This document shows positions 1 through 9,310 of a DNA stretch of 64,000 bases, in pieces. Numbering within the stretch: the first letter of the stretch is position 1; each line of letters begins with the position of its first letter. Under the pieces are notes generated by a model, which made no database searches, was not told where the DNA came from, and saw nothing but the letters and a program-made list of their open reading frames with translations. Origin of the DNA: Anaerolineae bacterium (GTDB lineage: Bacteria; Chloroflexota; Anaerolineae; 4572-78; J111); NCBI GenBank assembly GCA_022071955.1, contig JAJVIM010000043.1:49531-113530 (forward strand), read 5' to 3'. The position numbers were made by a program, and so were the translations under genes.

Positions 1-1117
1 CCTGCCGCTGCACGCAGCGTTCGTCGTCACTTAAATTGGGATTTTGCACGGCGGCGTAAAATTCGTCGGCTTCAGCCTGCCGCTGCTGGAAAATTGAGTC
101 GAAATTGGCAAAGGGCGCGGGGTCGGCGTGGCTGGCCAGCCGCAGCCGCAACCGCCGAGTTTGCCCGGCGGGGATAGTAAGCCGGGCCAGCGCCGCCATT
201 TTGGTGCCGGTTTTGGCCGGGTTGACCGCATCAGTTTCGCCGTGGATGAGATAGCGGTGAAAGGCGTCTTTTACATAGGGCGAGGGGTTGCCAACCCCAA
301 ACAGCCGGGCGGCGTTGGTTTCGTTGCTGGTAAAGAGCAGGTCGTCGGCCTGTTCAACGGTAAAGGTGTAATTGCCCAGCGCCGAATGCTCGGCCAGCGC
401 CGCCAGGCAGCCGGTGGGGCCATCGATCTGGCGGATGAGCGGCTGGCCCGGCGCATCGCCCGTTGGCCCGAGCGGGTAACCCCAGCCCCACGTATTGCGA
501 AACCAGAGCGTTGGCAGCAGGTGTATCTCGGCCGTTTCCGGCCCGCGGTTGGTAACGCTGATTTGCAGCAGGATGTCATCCTGATTGGCCTTGGCGTATT
601 CCACCAACACGTCAAAATAGCGGTCGTCGTTAAAAGCGCCCGTGTCGAGCAGTTCGTACTCAAAATCAAAATGGCCGCGCCGCCGGTTTTCCTCAACCAG
701 ATTGGCGTAGGGAAATGGGGCCTGCGGGTATTTGTAGAGCATTTTCATGTAACTGTGGGTGGGCGTGCTGTCGAGGTAAAAATAAACCTCTTTGACATCC
801 TCGCCGTGGTTGCCCTCCGGCCCGGTGAGGCCAAACAACCGCTCTTTGAGAATGGGGTCGCGGCCGTTCCACAGGGCCAGCGCCAAACAGAGAAACTGGC
901 TGCGGTCGCTGATGCCGGCCAGCCCGTCTTCGTTCCAGCGATAGGCCCGGCTGCGGGCGTGATCGTGCGGAAAATAATCCCAGGCCGCGCCGTAGGGGCT
1001 GTAATCTTCGCGCACCGTGCCCCAGGCCCGCTCGTTGAGGTACGGCCCCCAATGCTTCCAGTTTGATTTGCGCTCGCGGTAATCGAGCAATCGCTGCTGT
1101 TCGGCGGTTAGCGCCAT
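1..1117 (-). CDS. GH63-like glucosidase, N-terminal part (runs off window)
   Basis: The reading frame is open from an ATG at 1117 to the window edge, giving about 372 residues with no stop, so the C-terminal part is missing. The N-terminus contains WDYFPHDHARSRAYRW, WNGRDPILKERLFGL and GPEGNHGEDVKEVYFYLD, which I recognise from the large (roughly 880 residue) bacterial glucosidases related to GH63/MGH1. These are presumed to hydrolyse alpha-glucosidic oligosaccharides in the cytoplasm. The start is supported by a purine-rich AGGGGGGATTT just upstream. It lies downstream of, and in the same direction as, the debranching enzyme, separated by 114 bases of repeat, so the two may be co-transcribed. 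Exact substrate is not visible. Confidence 0.8.
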   Translation of the reverse strand, partial: MALTAEQQRLLDYRERKSNWKHWGPYLNERAWGTVREDYSPYGAAWDYFPHDHARSRAYRWNEDGLAGISDRSQFLCLALALWNGRDPILKERLFGLTGPEGNHGEDVKEVYFYLDSTPTHSYMKMLYKYPQAPFPYANLVEENRRRGHFDFEYELLDTGAFNDDRYFDVLVEYAKANQDDILLQISVTNRGPETAEIHLLPTLWFRNTWGWGYPLGPTGDAPGQPLIRQIDGPTGCLAALAEHSALGNYTFTVEQADDLLFTSNETNAARLFGVGNPSPYVKDAFHRYLIHGETDAVNPAKTGTKMAALARLTIPAGQTRRLRLRLASHADPAPFANFDSIFQQRQAEADEFYAAVQNPNLSDDERCVQRQ

Positions 1118-1231
1118 AAATCCCCCCCTTTAAAATACATTTACGATTTTGGATTTACGATTTACGAACGACGAATGACCAATGACGAATGACCAATTAC
1201 TCGCCACCCGCCACTCGCCACGCGCCAGTTT
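1118..1231. repeat. Modular ATTCGTCATTCG-type intergenic repeat, copy 1
   Basis: The gap between the two glycoside hydrolases holds short direct units (GATTTTGGATTTACGA, then ACGAATGACC repeated, then CGCCACTCGCCACGCG). The same modules recur at 15403-15447, 32765-32890, 49665-49785 and 52470-52570. No gene or promoter is evident here. Confidence 0.6.
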
Positions 1232-3241
1232 TCAATCGAGCGCCTGCCAGGCGCGCAGTACTTCGGCCACGCTCCAGGCCTGGGCAAAGCAGCCGGCCGG
1301 CGTGTGGGGCGGGTCGCCGTCAAAAATTTCACTGATGGCGCCCAACCCGGCGGCGGCCAGATGCAGGGCTAACGGCTGCAAAAACGAGCGGGCCGCGTCG
1401 GCATTGTGGTAAACGCGATAGTGGGCCGCGGCAAAATGGCCCAGCAGCCAGGCCCAAACGGTGCCCTGGTGATAAGCGCCGTCGCGCCGGGTTGGGTTGC
1501 CGCCGTACTGGCCAATGTAGGCCGGCTGGTACGGCGCGAGACTGCGCAGCCCGTACGAGGTGAGCAGATGGCGGGCACAGGTATCAACCACAGCCCGGGC
1601 CTGTGCCGCATCGAGCAGCTCAAACGGCAGCGACACCGCGAAAATCTGGTTGGGCCGCAGGCTGGCGTCGGCGCGGCGGTTGTCCGCGTCCAACTCGCCG
1701 TCGGGGCCATCGACGACATCGTATAAATAGCCGCCGCCTTTAAACCAGAATCGCTGCCGGAAACATTCGGCCACGTGCCGGGCCTCGTCATCGTACTGGC
1801 GGGCGGCATCGCTGCGGCGCAGCCGGCGCGATAAATCGGCCATCACTTGCAGGGCGTTGTGCCACAGGGCGTTCACCTCCACCGGTTTGCCAATGCGCGG
1901 CGTTACCACCCAGTCGCCGACTTTGGCGTCCATCCACGTAAGCTGCACGCCCGGCTCGCCGGCAAAGAGCAGCCCGTCGGTGGGGTCAATTTTGATGTTG
2001 AAGCGCGTGCCGCGCCGGTGCCAATCGATGATGCCGGCCAGAGTGGGGTATAATTCCTGCACCAAATCGAGGTCGTCTGTGTGCTGCCAGTAAGTGTACA
2101 CCGCGTAAAAATACCACAGGGTCGCATCGACGGTGTTGTACTCCGGCGTTTCGTCTGCATCGGGAAAGCGGTTGGGCAGCATCCCCTGGCTGACAAAGTG
2201 GGCAAATGTGCGCAAAATGTCGGCAGCTACGGCCGGCCGGCCGGTTGCCAGCGCCAGCCCCGGCAGCGAGATCATTGTATCGCGGCCCCAATCGCCAAAC
2301 CAGGGGTAGCCGGCGATCACCGTTTGGCCGGATTCGCCATCAACCTGGCGCTGCACCAAAAATTGGTCGGCGGCCAGGATGAGTTGCTGAATCCAGGCCG
2401 GCTCTTTTTTGGCCCGGGCCGATTTTATCAGTTTTTTCTGTCGCCGCCGCTCGGCGCGATAGGCCGGCTGGCCGGGCTGCGGCTCCACCGGCTCGGTGGA
2501 ACAGATGAGGGTTACGGTTTCGCCCGGCGGCAAAGTGATGGTAAACTTGCCGGGCGCGAACAAATCTTCGGTATCGTCCAGGCCGCGCTCGCTTTCCAGC
2601 CGGTGTTTAAAGTTCCAGTACCAGTCCGGCTCAAGCTGAAAGTCGCCGCGGTCGGTTACCACGCGATAGGGCTGAGCGCCGTCAAAGGCGCGCACCTCAA
2701 ACCCGCCGGCTACCGCCGTTACCCCCAGCGACCAGCCGCCGCGGGTCTGGCTGTGGAAATCGCGGTAGGTACACAGCGGCGTGATCGACAGAATGGCCGG
2801 TTCGGCGGCTCGTTTGAGACGATAGGTGAGGTAGGTGGTGTTGGCGCCGTTTGCCAGCCACAGCCGCTGCTCCAGTTGCGCCTCGGCCAGGGCAAAGGTC
2901 CAGACCGGGGTCAGTCTGTCCAGCCAAAACGATTCAAGGTGACGGTAGCCGTGCGGGCTGATGAAGCCGTCGCCAAATTCGTTGGCAAAGAGCGGGTAAG
3001 TTTGATCGCCGTAGCGAGCCTCGGTATCCAGTTTGGCTACCAGCAGGGTGCGCCGGGCCGGCGGGCGCAGCGCGGCCAGCAGCAGCCCGTGGTAGCGGCG
3101 AGTGTTGGCCAGCGCCACCGTGCCGGCGGCAAACCCGCCCAGCCCGTTGGTTACCAGCCATTCCCGGCTGCTGGCCAGATCAAAGCTGGCCACATCGGCC
3201 CGGCCCAGCTTGATCAGCGCTGCCGCGTTCTCTTTTGGCAT
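1232..3241 (-). CDS. Amylo-alpha-1,6-glucosidase / glycogen debranching enzyme
   Basis: 669 residues with the two-domain layout of bacterial debranching enzymes. The N-terminal GDE_N domain (about 1-250) carries SREWLVTNGLGGFAAGT and NTRRYHGLL. The C-terminal (alpha/alpha)6 GDE_C domain (about 280-665) has YPWFGDWGRDTMISLPGL and GEPGVQLTWMDAKVGDW, which contain the acidic residues conserved in this family. It should cleave alpha-1,6 branches of glycogen-like glucans in the cytoplasm. Start 3241 is preceded by AGGATCGCTT, an acceptable ribosome site. A glucosidase follows in the same direction, consistent with storage or dietary glucan breakdown. No transferase domain is visible, so it is the glucosidase-only bacterial form. 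Confidence 0.92.
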   Translation of the reverse strand: MPKENAAALIKLGRADVASFDLASSREWLVTNGLGGFAAGTVALANTRRYHGLLLAALRPPARRTLLVAKLDTEARYGDQTYPLFANEFGDGFISPHGYRHLESFWLDRLTPVWTFALAEAQLEQRLWLANGANTTYLTYRLKRAAEPAILSITPLCTYRDFHSQTRGGWSLGVTAVAGGFEVRAFDGAQPYRVVTDRGDFQLEPDWYWNFKHRLESERGLDDTEDLFAPGKFTITLPPGETVTLICSTEPVEPQPGQPAYRAERRRQKKLIKSARAKKEPAWIQQLILAADQFLVQRQVDGESGQTVIAGYPWFGDWGRDTMISLPGLALATGRPAVAADILRTFAHFVSQGMLPNRFPDADETPEYNTVDATLWYFYAVYTYWQHTDDLDLVQELYPTLAGIIDWHRRGTRFNIKIDPTDGLLFAGEPGVQLTWMDAKVGDWVVTPRIGKPVEVNALWHNALQVMADLSRRLRRSDAARQYDDEARHVAECFRQRFWFKGGGYLYDVVDGPDGELDADNRRADASLRPNQIFAVSLPFELLDAAQARAVVDTCARHLLTSYGLRSLAPYQPAYIGQYGGNPTRRDGAYHQGTVWAWLLGHFAAAHYRVYHNADAARSFLQPLALHLAAAGLGAISEIFDGDPPHTPAGCFAQAWSVAEVLRAWQALD

Positions 3242-3360
3242 AAGCGATCCTGCATTATTTCTGCATAGTTTTTTAAAGAAATTCTAAAAATTGACGGTTA
3301 TAGTGCGAATAGCAAATTGCGAATAGCGAATTGCAAATGAACAAATCAGCGAACCAGCGA

Positions 3361-3440
3361 GTCAGCGAACGGGTGAAAATTGGGTAGGGGCGCTTCGCGA
3401 AGCGCCCTTACATTCGCAATTCGCAATTCATTTATTTTCA
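3361..3440. repeat. GTAGGGGCG palindrome repeat, copy 1
   Basis: Contains the palindrome GGGCGCTTCGCGAAGCGCCC (3388-3407) with AATTGGGTA on the left and TTATTTTCA on the right. Related copies lie at 5361-5388, 15170-15197 and 23445-23472. The right edge abuts the ribosome site of the downstream peptidase gene. The rest of the 3242-3451 gap holds short CGAATTGC-like repeats and no gene. Confidence 0.7.
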
Positions 3441-3451
3441 CAGGAGATACT

Positions 3452-5251
3452 ATGAACGCTCATTCGGCCTTCGTCAACTTTACCACTAAATTTGGGTTAA
3501 CTCAACGGGCAAATATTTGCCGCAAATTTTTGGTGGCGTTGCTGGCCAGCCTGACTCTGCTCGCGGGGGTGGCGTCTGCGCCGGCGCTGGCGCAGCAGGA
3601 AACCCCGGCCCAACCGCAGAAACCCTTCCAACTGCCCTTTGCCGAACCGCCCGGCCCCGATACATGGCTGATGGCCCAGCCGTACGGCAACACCACCGGC
3701 GCGTATCGCCAGCGCTTTACCACTTACGGCGCGTCGGGCGGGATCCATTTTGGGGTGGATTTGTCTGCGCCGTGCGGCACCGATATTGTGGCCATTGCCG
3801 ATGGCGTGGTATTTAAAGTTGACGGGCCGTTTGGCTCGCCGCCGCACAATTTGATGATCGACCACCCGCAGCTTGGTTACGCCTCAATGTACGGCCATCT
3901 GCTGGAAGCGCCCAACCTGAAACCGGGCCAAAAAGTGAAGCAGGGCGAAGTGGTCGCCAAAAGCGGCGACTCCGGCGAAACATGCTACAATCGCCCCCAC
4001 CTGCACCTTGAAATCCGCGATCTGGCCCACGTGCGCAAATACAACCCCACCACCCTCATCGATGCCAACTGGGATGATCTGGCGTTGACCGGCAACAGCG
4101 GCCGCGACTTTGCCCGCGACCTTTCCGAACCGCGCAAGTGGCAATCGCTGTATGACCAGCCCGAAGTGCAAACCGGCGGCCCTATTGTCAATGATTTTGC
4201 CAACCCCTGGCCGCTGGATTGGGAAAAGAGCGCCCCGCCCAACCGTGGCGCGTATACGCCGGAAGAAGTGATCACCACCCCGACGCTTTCATCCACCGCC
4301 CGCCCACCGGCCGCGGCAGGCCGCCAACTGACCGGCGGTGACTGCTGCACCAATCCTGCCTGGAGTCCCGACTCCGGCCAGATACGCTACCTTGACCAGC
4401 CCGCCGTGGATTTGCCGTTGGGTGTCTGGGGTGTCGATCTGGCCCAGTCTTCACCGCAAGCGCAATTTGTTACCGGCTGGTTGGGCCAGTACAGCCCGGA
4501 CGAATCGTTCATGGTCTATCCCGATGCCAAATCCGGGCTAACCGTTATTGAACGGCTGGCTGATGGCCAGACCTGGAAAATTGATACCGATGGCCGCCGC
4601 CCCAGTTTCACCCCGGATGGCCAGCGGCTGGTTTGGACTGTATCTGATGAAGATTCGCCCAACGACAACCGCCTCCAAACGGTGTGGCAGGCCAACACTG
4701 ACGGCAGCGACGCCCACGTCATTTTGTCCGCCCGCCGGATCAACGCGATGGGTTGGCTGCCCGACGATACGTTGCTGCTGTCTCGCCGCGTGCCCGGCGG
4801 TTCAGACCAAACGCTGTTTTTGCGCTCGCCAGTTACCGGCCGGGAAACCGAACTGGTGACGCTGCCCCAGCCGCGCGGAATGGCGCTCAGCCCGGATGGC
4901 CGCTACCTGCTGTATTACGTTACGTTTCAACAGGATGCCAGCCTCAACGGGACCTGGCTGCTGGATTTAACGGCTAAATCGCCCGCACCGCAAAAACTGG
5001 GCTGGTTTGGCACTTACCGCTGGCGCGATGCCGAACACATTATCTACGTGCCGTTTGACCCCGCCGCTGCCGAACACAGCTTTTTTGAATACAACGTCAC
5101 CTCCGGCCAAAGCCGGGAACTGTTCCCCGGCGGCACCGGGCTGACCATCGCCAATAACGATTGGCGCATTTCCCCCGACGGTTCAAAAATTGCGCTGGTG
5201 GCGGCCAACGGCCCGGCGCTTAACGGCATTTGGGTGCTGGAGTTGAAATAG
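3452..5251 (+). CDS. M23 family metallopeptidase with C-terminal beta-propeller
   Basis: 599 residues from ATG 3452, chosen because CAGGAG lies 7 bases upstream and it gives a proper export signal (hydrophobic run FLVALLASLTLLAGVASA, likely cleavage after ALA near residue 47). A LytM/M23 domain (about 70-200) has HFGVDLSAPCGTDIVA, SMYGHLLE and RPHLHLEIRD, supplying the HxxxD and HxH zinc ligands; family members cut peptidoglycan cross-bridges. From about 290 on there are WD40/TolB-like repeats (WSPDSGQIRYLD, FTPDGQRLVW, LSPDGRYLLYY, ISPDGSKIALV) that should form a propeller. An intrinsic terminator follows at 5301, so it is probably monocistronic. The propeller fusion suggests a cell-surface role, but binding partner is unknown. 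Confidence 0.88.
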   Translation: MNAHSAFVNFTTKFGLTQRANICRKFLVALLASLTLLAGVASAPALAQQETPAQPQKPFQLPFAEPPGPDTWLMAQPYGNTTGAYRQRFTTYGASGGIHFGVDLSAPCGTDIVAIADGVVFKVDGPFGSPPHNLMIDHPQLGYASMYGHLLEAPNLKPGQKVKQGEVVAKSGDSGETCYNRPHLHLEIRDLAHVRKYNPTTLIDANWDDLALTGNSGRDFARDLSEPRKWQSLYDQPEVQTGGPIVNDFANPWPLDWEKSAPPNRGAYTPEEVITTPTLSSTARPPAAAGRQLTGGDCCTNPAWSPDSGQIRYLDQPAVDLPLGVWGVDLAQSSPQAQFVTGWLGQYSPDESFMVYPDAKSGLTVIERLADGQTWKIDTDGRRPSFTPDGQRLVWTVSDEDSPNDNRLQTVWQANTDGSDAHVILSARRINAMGWLPDDTLLLSRRVPGGSDQTLFLRSPVTGRETELVTLPQPRGMALSPDGRYLLYYVTFQQDASLNGTWLLDLTAKSPAPQKLGWFGTYRWRDAEHIIYVPFDPAAAEHSFFEYNVTSGQSRELFPGGTGLTIANNDWRISPDGSKIALVAANGPALNGIWVLELK

Positions 5252-5300
5252 CCTCGCCAGCCGCGCGGGTACAACAAAATAACAAATCATGGTAAACTTG

Positions 5301-5335
5301 TCCAGGATACGCGCCGCCGCATCCTGGATTTTTTT
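5301..5335 (+). terminator. Intrinsic terminator after the M23 peptidase gene
   Basis: TCCAGGAT (5301-5308) pairs with ATCCTGGA (5321-5328) and is followed by seven T. Confidence 0.85.
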
Positions 5336-5360
5336 GTGCGAGACAGCGAATGAAAATTGG

Positions 5361-5388
5361 GTAGGGGCGGTTCGCGAACCGCCCCTAC
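5361..5388. repeat. GTAGGGGCG palindrome repeat, copy 2
   Basis: Perfect 28-base palindrome, GTAGGGGCGGTTCG and its complement. Relative to the 3388 copy the internal pair is changed on both arms (GG/CC against GC/GC), which keeps pairing. Flanks are AATTG on the left and TTTATTTTCAAGG further right, shared with other copies. Confidence 0.75.
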
Positions 5389-5536
5389 AGGCTCTAACTC
5401 GCTGATTCGCAGATCCGTTTATTTTCAAGGGAGTTCGACAGAACCGGAGGTTCGACACCAGGAAAGAAAATGGGTATTGGGGGGAGCTACCCCCCAAGCC
5501 CCCCGACCTGCGGCGCTATTTTTCAAAGGAGAAAAC

Positions 5537-7519
5537 ATGGCCGAAATCACAGAAGGGAGTCTGTTGTGGCAGCCCTCGGCCGGGGTCATTGAGCAGGCCA
5601 ATTTAACGCGTTACATGGCCTGGCTTGGCCAGCACACCGGGCCGCACTTCACCGATTATCAAAGTCTGTGGCGCTGGTCCGTTACCGAAATTGAGCAATT
5701 TTGGGCCAGCCTGTGGGCCTATTTTGATGTCATCGCCTCGCAGCCCTACCACACCGTTCTCAACCACCGAACCATGCCCGGCGCGGCCTGGTTTGCCGGG
5801 GCCCGACTCAACATCGCCGAAAACCTGCTGCGCCATCGAGCCAATCCCGGCCCGGCCATCCTCTACCAATCCGAAACCGAAGCCCTGGCCGCCATAAGTT
5901 GGCCGGAACTGGCCAACCAGACCGCCCGGCTGGCCGCGGCGCTCAAATCGATGGGCGTGCAGCGCGGCGACCGGGTGGTGGCCTATCTGCCCAACATCCC
6001 CGAAGCGATTATCGGCCTGCTGGCTACCGCCAGCCTGGGGGCCATCTGGTCAAGCTGCCCGCCGGATTTTGGCGAACGCAGCGTGCTCGATCGCTTCAGC
6101 CAGATTGAGCCAAAAATTCTGCTGGCTGCCGATGGCTACGTTTGGGCCGGCAAACTGTTTGACCGGCGCGAGGTGGTGGCCCGGCTGCAAGCCAGCCTGC
6201 CCACGGTGCAGCACACCATGCTCGTGACCAAAATCAGCGATGGCGCCGGCGTGAACGCCTTCCTCTGGGCCGATGTGCTGGCCGCCCAACCCGCCGCCGC
6301 GCTGGAGTTTGAGCAAATGCCGTTTGACCATCCGTTGTGGGTACTTTACTCATCCGGCACAACCGGGCTGCCCAAACCGATTGTTCAAAGCCAGGGCGGC
6401 ATTTTACTGGAGCACCTCAAAGCCATCCACCTCCACCTCGATTTGAAAAGCGACGACCGCTTTTTCTGGTTTACCAGCACCGGCTGGATGATGTGGAATT
6501 TTTTGGTGGGGGGGCTGCTCAACGGCACACCGATCATTTTGTACAACGGCAGCCCCGCCGCGCCGGATTTGAATACCCTGTGGCGGCTGGCGCAGGATGG
6601 CGGGATGACCTACTTTGGCACCGGCGCGGCCTATATTCAAAACTGCATGAAAGCCGGCATCCGGCCCAACCACCAGTTTGACTTGAGCCGGCTGCGGGCG
6701 CTGGGGTCAACCGGCTCGCCGCTGCCGCCGGCCGGTTTTCAGTGGGTGTACGATAACGTCAACCGCCATCTGGCGCTGGAATCGATCAGCGGCGGCACCG
6801 ATGTTTGCACCGCCTTTTTGAGTGGCATCCGGCTGCAACCCATTTACGCCGGCGAATTGCAGGGGCCATCGCTGGGGGCCAGCATTCAGTCGTTCAACGA
6901 GGCCGGCCGGCCGGTCATCAACGAGGTGGGCGAGCTGGTTATCACCGAGCCACTGCCATCGATGCCGCTTTATTTTTGGAACGACCCCGGCATGGCGCGC
7001 TACAAAGACAGCTATTTTGAAATGTTCCCCGGCGTGTGGCGGCACGGCGACTGGCTCAAAATCAACGCCCGCGGCGGCTGCGTCATTTACGGCCGCTCAG
7101 ATTCAACTATCAACCGGCACGGCGTGCGCATGGGTACCAGCGAAATTTACCAGGCTGTGCAAAGCCTGCCGGAGGTAGTCGATTGTCTGGTTATCGATTT
7201 GGAAGCGCTGGGCCGGGAATCGTACATGCCGTTGTTTGTGGTACTGCGCGAGGGGATAACGCTGGACGACGGCTTGAAGGAGCGCATCAAACGCACCATC
7301 CGGCAGGATATTTCGCCGCGCCACGTGCCCAACGAGATTTTTGCCGTGGCGCAAATTCCCTACACACTCAGCGGCAAAAAGATGGAAGTGCCCATTCGTA
7401 AAATTTTGCTGGGCCAGCCCATCGACAAAGCGGCCAATCCCGGCGCGATGCGCAACCCGGAGTCGCTGCGCTATTTTGCCGAGTTGGCCCGCACCCTGGA
7501 ATCGACTCAAAAGGAGTAA
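5537..7519 (+). CDS. aacS: Acetoacetyl-CoA synthetase (acetoacetate--CoA ligase)
   Basis: 660 residues from ATG 5537, with AAAGGAG 9 bases upstream. An adenylate-forming enzyme: the P-loop-like YSSGTTGLPKPIVQ (about 270), FWFTSTGWMMWN, SGGTDVCTAFL (about 420), the GDWLKINARGGCVIYGRSD hinge and the C-terminal LSGKKMEVPIRK lysine motif are all present. The N-terminal LTRYMAWLG and the length match acetoacetyl-CoA synthetases rather than acetyl-CoA synthetases. It would activate acetoacetate with ATP and CoA in the cytoplasm, for ketone body or polyhydroxyalkanoate turnover. The mutarotase gene follows 7 bases later, its ribosome site overlapping this stop codon. Confidence 0.9.
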   Translation: MAEITEGSLLWQPSAGVIEQANLTRYMAWLGQHTGPHFTDYQSLWRWSVTEIEQFWASLWAYFDVIASQPYHTVLNHRTMPGAAWFAGARLNIAENLLRHRANPGPAILYQSETEALAAISWPELANQTARLAAALKSMGVQRGDRVVAYLPNIPEAIIGLLATASLGAIWSSCPPDFGERSVLDRFSQIEPKILLAADGYVWAGKLFDRREVVARLQASLPTVQHTMLVTKISDGAGVNAFLWADVLAAQPAAALEFEQMPFDHPLWVLYSSGTTGLPKPIVQSQGGILLEHLKAIHLHLDLKSDDRFFWFTSTGWMMWNFLVGGLLNGTPIILYNGSPAAPDLNTLWRLAQDGGMTYFGTGAAYIQNCMKAGIRPNHQFDLSRLRALGSTGSPLPPAGFQWVYDNVNRHLALESISGGTDVCTAFLSGIRLQPIYAGELQGPSLGASIQSFNEAGRPVINEVGELVITEPLPSMPLYFWNDPGMARYKDSYFEMFPGVWRHGDWLKINARGGCVIYGRSDSTINRHGVRMGTSEIYQAVQSLPEVVDCLVIDLEALGRESYMPLFVVLREGITLDDGLKERIKRTIRQDISPRHVPNEIFAVAQIPYTLSGKKMEVPIRKILLGQPIDKAANPGAMRNPESLRYFAELARTLESTQKE

Positions 7520-7526
7520 AAAACCG

Positions 7527-8432
7527 ATGACCGATCAACTGCAATCCCTCAACCGGCGTTTTGCCCTGGCCGGCCACCTTCAGTTTAAAGCCGGGCCGGG
7601 CGGCCTGGCCGTGGCCGACATCAACAACGAACACGCCGCAGCGACGGTGGTTTTGCCCGGCGCGCACGTGCTGAGCTTTCAGCCGCGCGGCCAGCGGCCG
7701 GTGCTGTGGGCCAGCGCGCACAGCCGCTTTGAAAGCGGCCAGCCCATTCGGGGGGGTATTCCGCTGGTGTGGCCCTGGTTTGGCGCTCACCCCACCGACC
7801 CGGCCAAACCGGCGCACGGTTTTGCCCGCACCTCGCTGTGGGCGGTGAGCGAAACAGCGGTGACCAGCGGCGGGGCCACCCGCCTGCGGCTGAGTTTGGC
7901 CGACAGCGACGAGACCCGCTCGCTGTGGCCGCACCCGTTTCAACTGGAATTTACGGTGACCGTGGGCGTGGATTTGCAGGTTGAACTGGCCATGCGCAAT
8001 GTGGGCCAGTCGGCTTTTACCTGCGGCGCGGCGCTGCACAGTTACTTTGCCGTGAGCGATGCCGGCCGCATTTCCATTCACGGGCTGGAGGGCGGCGATT
8101 ATCTGGACAAGGTTGACGGCGGCCGGCGCAAAACCCAGGCCGGCCCGGTGACCATCGCCGCCGAAACCGACCGGATTTATCTGGACACCACCGCCGCCTG
8201 CGTGATTGACGACCCCGGCTGGGGCCGGCGCATTCGGGTGGCCAAACTCGGCAGCCGCAGCACGGTGGTCTGGAATCCGTGGGTTGACAAATCGCGGCGC
8301 ATGGCCGATTTTGGCGATGAGGAATATCCCGGCATGGTCTGCGTTGAAACCGCCAACGCCGCCGATGATGTGGTCACTGTTGCCCCGGCGGGCGAGCACC
8401 GGTTGCAGGCGGTGATTGGAGTGGTGGGCTAA
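7527..8432 (+). CDS. D-hexose-6-phosphate mutarotase (aldose 1-epimerase family)
   Basis: 301 residues, start at ATG 7527 behind AAGGAG. Family features of the YeaD branch of aldose epimerases are visible: IRGGIPLVWPWFGAHP, AHGFARTSLWAV (catalytic His region), GAALHSYFAVSD, and VVWNPWVDKSRRMADFG near the end. It should interconvert anomers of glucose-6-phosphate or a related hexose phosphate in the cytoplasm. It is translationally close to the acetoacetyl-CoA synthetase although the two functions are not obviously linked. Its stop overlaps the stop of the convergent glutamate racemase by 4 bases. Confidence 0.9.
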   Translation: MTDQLQSLNRRFALAGHLQFKAGPGGLAVADINNEHAAATVVLPGAHVLSFQPRGQRPVLWASAHSRFESGQPIRGGIPLVWPWFGAHPTDPAKPAHGFARTSLWAVSETAVTSGGATRLRLSLADSDETRSLWPHPFQLEFTVTVGVDLQVELAMRNVGQSAFTCGAALHSYFAVSDAGRISIHGLEGGDYLDKVDGGRRKTQAGPVTIAAETDRIYLDTTAACVIDDPGWGRRIRVAKLGSRSTVVWNPWVDKSRRMADFGDEEYPGMVCVETANAADDVVTVAPAGEHRLQAVIGVVG

Positions 8433-9310
8433 AATTCCATTGCCACAAGTTCGTCGCCGGCCAACCCCGGCTGCCAGCGGGCCGGCCGAATTTGAATGTG
8501 GGGAGTCTGCGCCGGCAGCAGCCGGCCTACCATCGTTTCAAACGGTTTAACGGGGCTGCTGGTAAAAAACAGGTGCCGGGCCGCGCCTTCGCGGCCATTT
8601 TGCAGCCGGCGCTGGGCCAGCACCCGGCCGGTTTGGCGGGCCACCGCCGGGGCCGGATCGATGATGGCCACATCCGGCCCTAAAATTTGCTCGATGGCCG
8701 GCCGCAAAAAGGGATAATGCGTGCAGCCCAGCACCAACTGGTCGATCCCGGCTTCGCGCAGCGGCGACAGGTGCTGCCGGAGCAGCGCCAGCGTGGCCGG
8801 TGAGTCGAGCTGGCCCGCTTCCACTGCCTGAGCCAACCCCCAGCCAATCTGCGGCAAAAGCCGGGCGTTGTGGCCGTAGGCGTCGGTCAGTTTGGCAAAG
8901 AGTTGCCCCTGAAACGTGGCCTGAGTGGCCAGCACGCCAACACGGCCGGTGCGCGTTCTTTCCACGGCCGGTTTAACCGCCGGCTCCATACCGACAAATG
9001 GCACTTCCGGGAAAATTTCTCGCAGGTGCAGCAGGGCCGCCGCCGAGGCGGTGTTGCAGGCAATCACCACAATTTTGGCCCCGTGGTGCAGCAAAAAACG
9101 GGTAATGCCCTCGCTAAAGGTTTGCACCTCGGCCAGCGAGCGCGAGCCGTAGGGCATGTGAGCCTGATCGGCCACGTAGAGGGTGTGTTCGTGGGGGAAC
9201 TGGCGGGCAATTTCCTGCCACACGCTCAACCCGCCCACCCCGGAATCAAACACGCCAATACTGGCCGCCAGATTTGGCTCACGCTTGCCGGATGGCCTGT
9301 AAAAATTCAT
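8429..9310 (-). CDS. murI: Glutamate racemase
   Basis: 293 residues. Contains IGVFDSGVGGLSVW, YVADQAHMPYG, the first catalytic cysteine in VVIACNTASAAAL, and the second in LVLGCTHYPFLRPAI, so both acid/base cysteines are intact. It converts L- to D-glutamate for peptidoglycan in the cytoplasm. The reading frame starts 32 bases inside the end of the upstream P-loop kinase gene, suggesting translational coupling. No shorter ATG start is available. Confidence 0.95.
   Translation of the reverse strand: MNFYRPSGKREPNLAASIGVFDSGVGGLSVWQEIARQFPHEHTLYVADQAHMPYGSRSLAEVQTFSEGITRFLLHHGAKIVVIACNTASAAALLHLREIFPEVPFVGMEPAVKPAVERTRTGRVGVLATQATFQGQLFAKLTDAYGHNARLLPQIGWGLAQAVEAGQLDSPATLALLRQHLSPLREAGIDQLVLGCTHYPFLRPAIEQILGPDVAIIDPAPAVARQTGRVLAQRRLQNGREGAARHLFFTSSPVKPFETMVGRLLPAQTPHIQIRPARWQPGLAGDELVAMEF

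Noticed and set aside
128..1066. Long open frame on the plus strand opposite the glucosidase
   Set aside because: It is the antisense shadow of the clearly recognisable GH63-like sequence on the minus strand and has no family resemblance.
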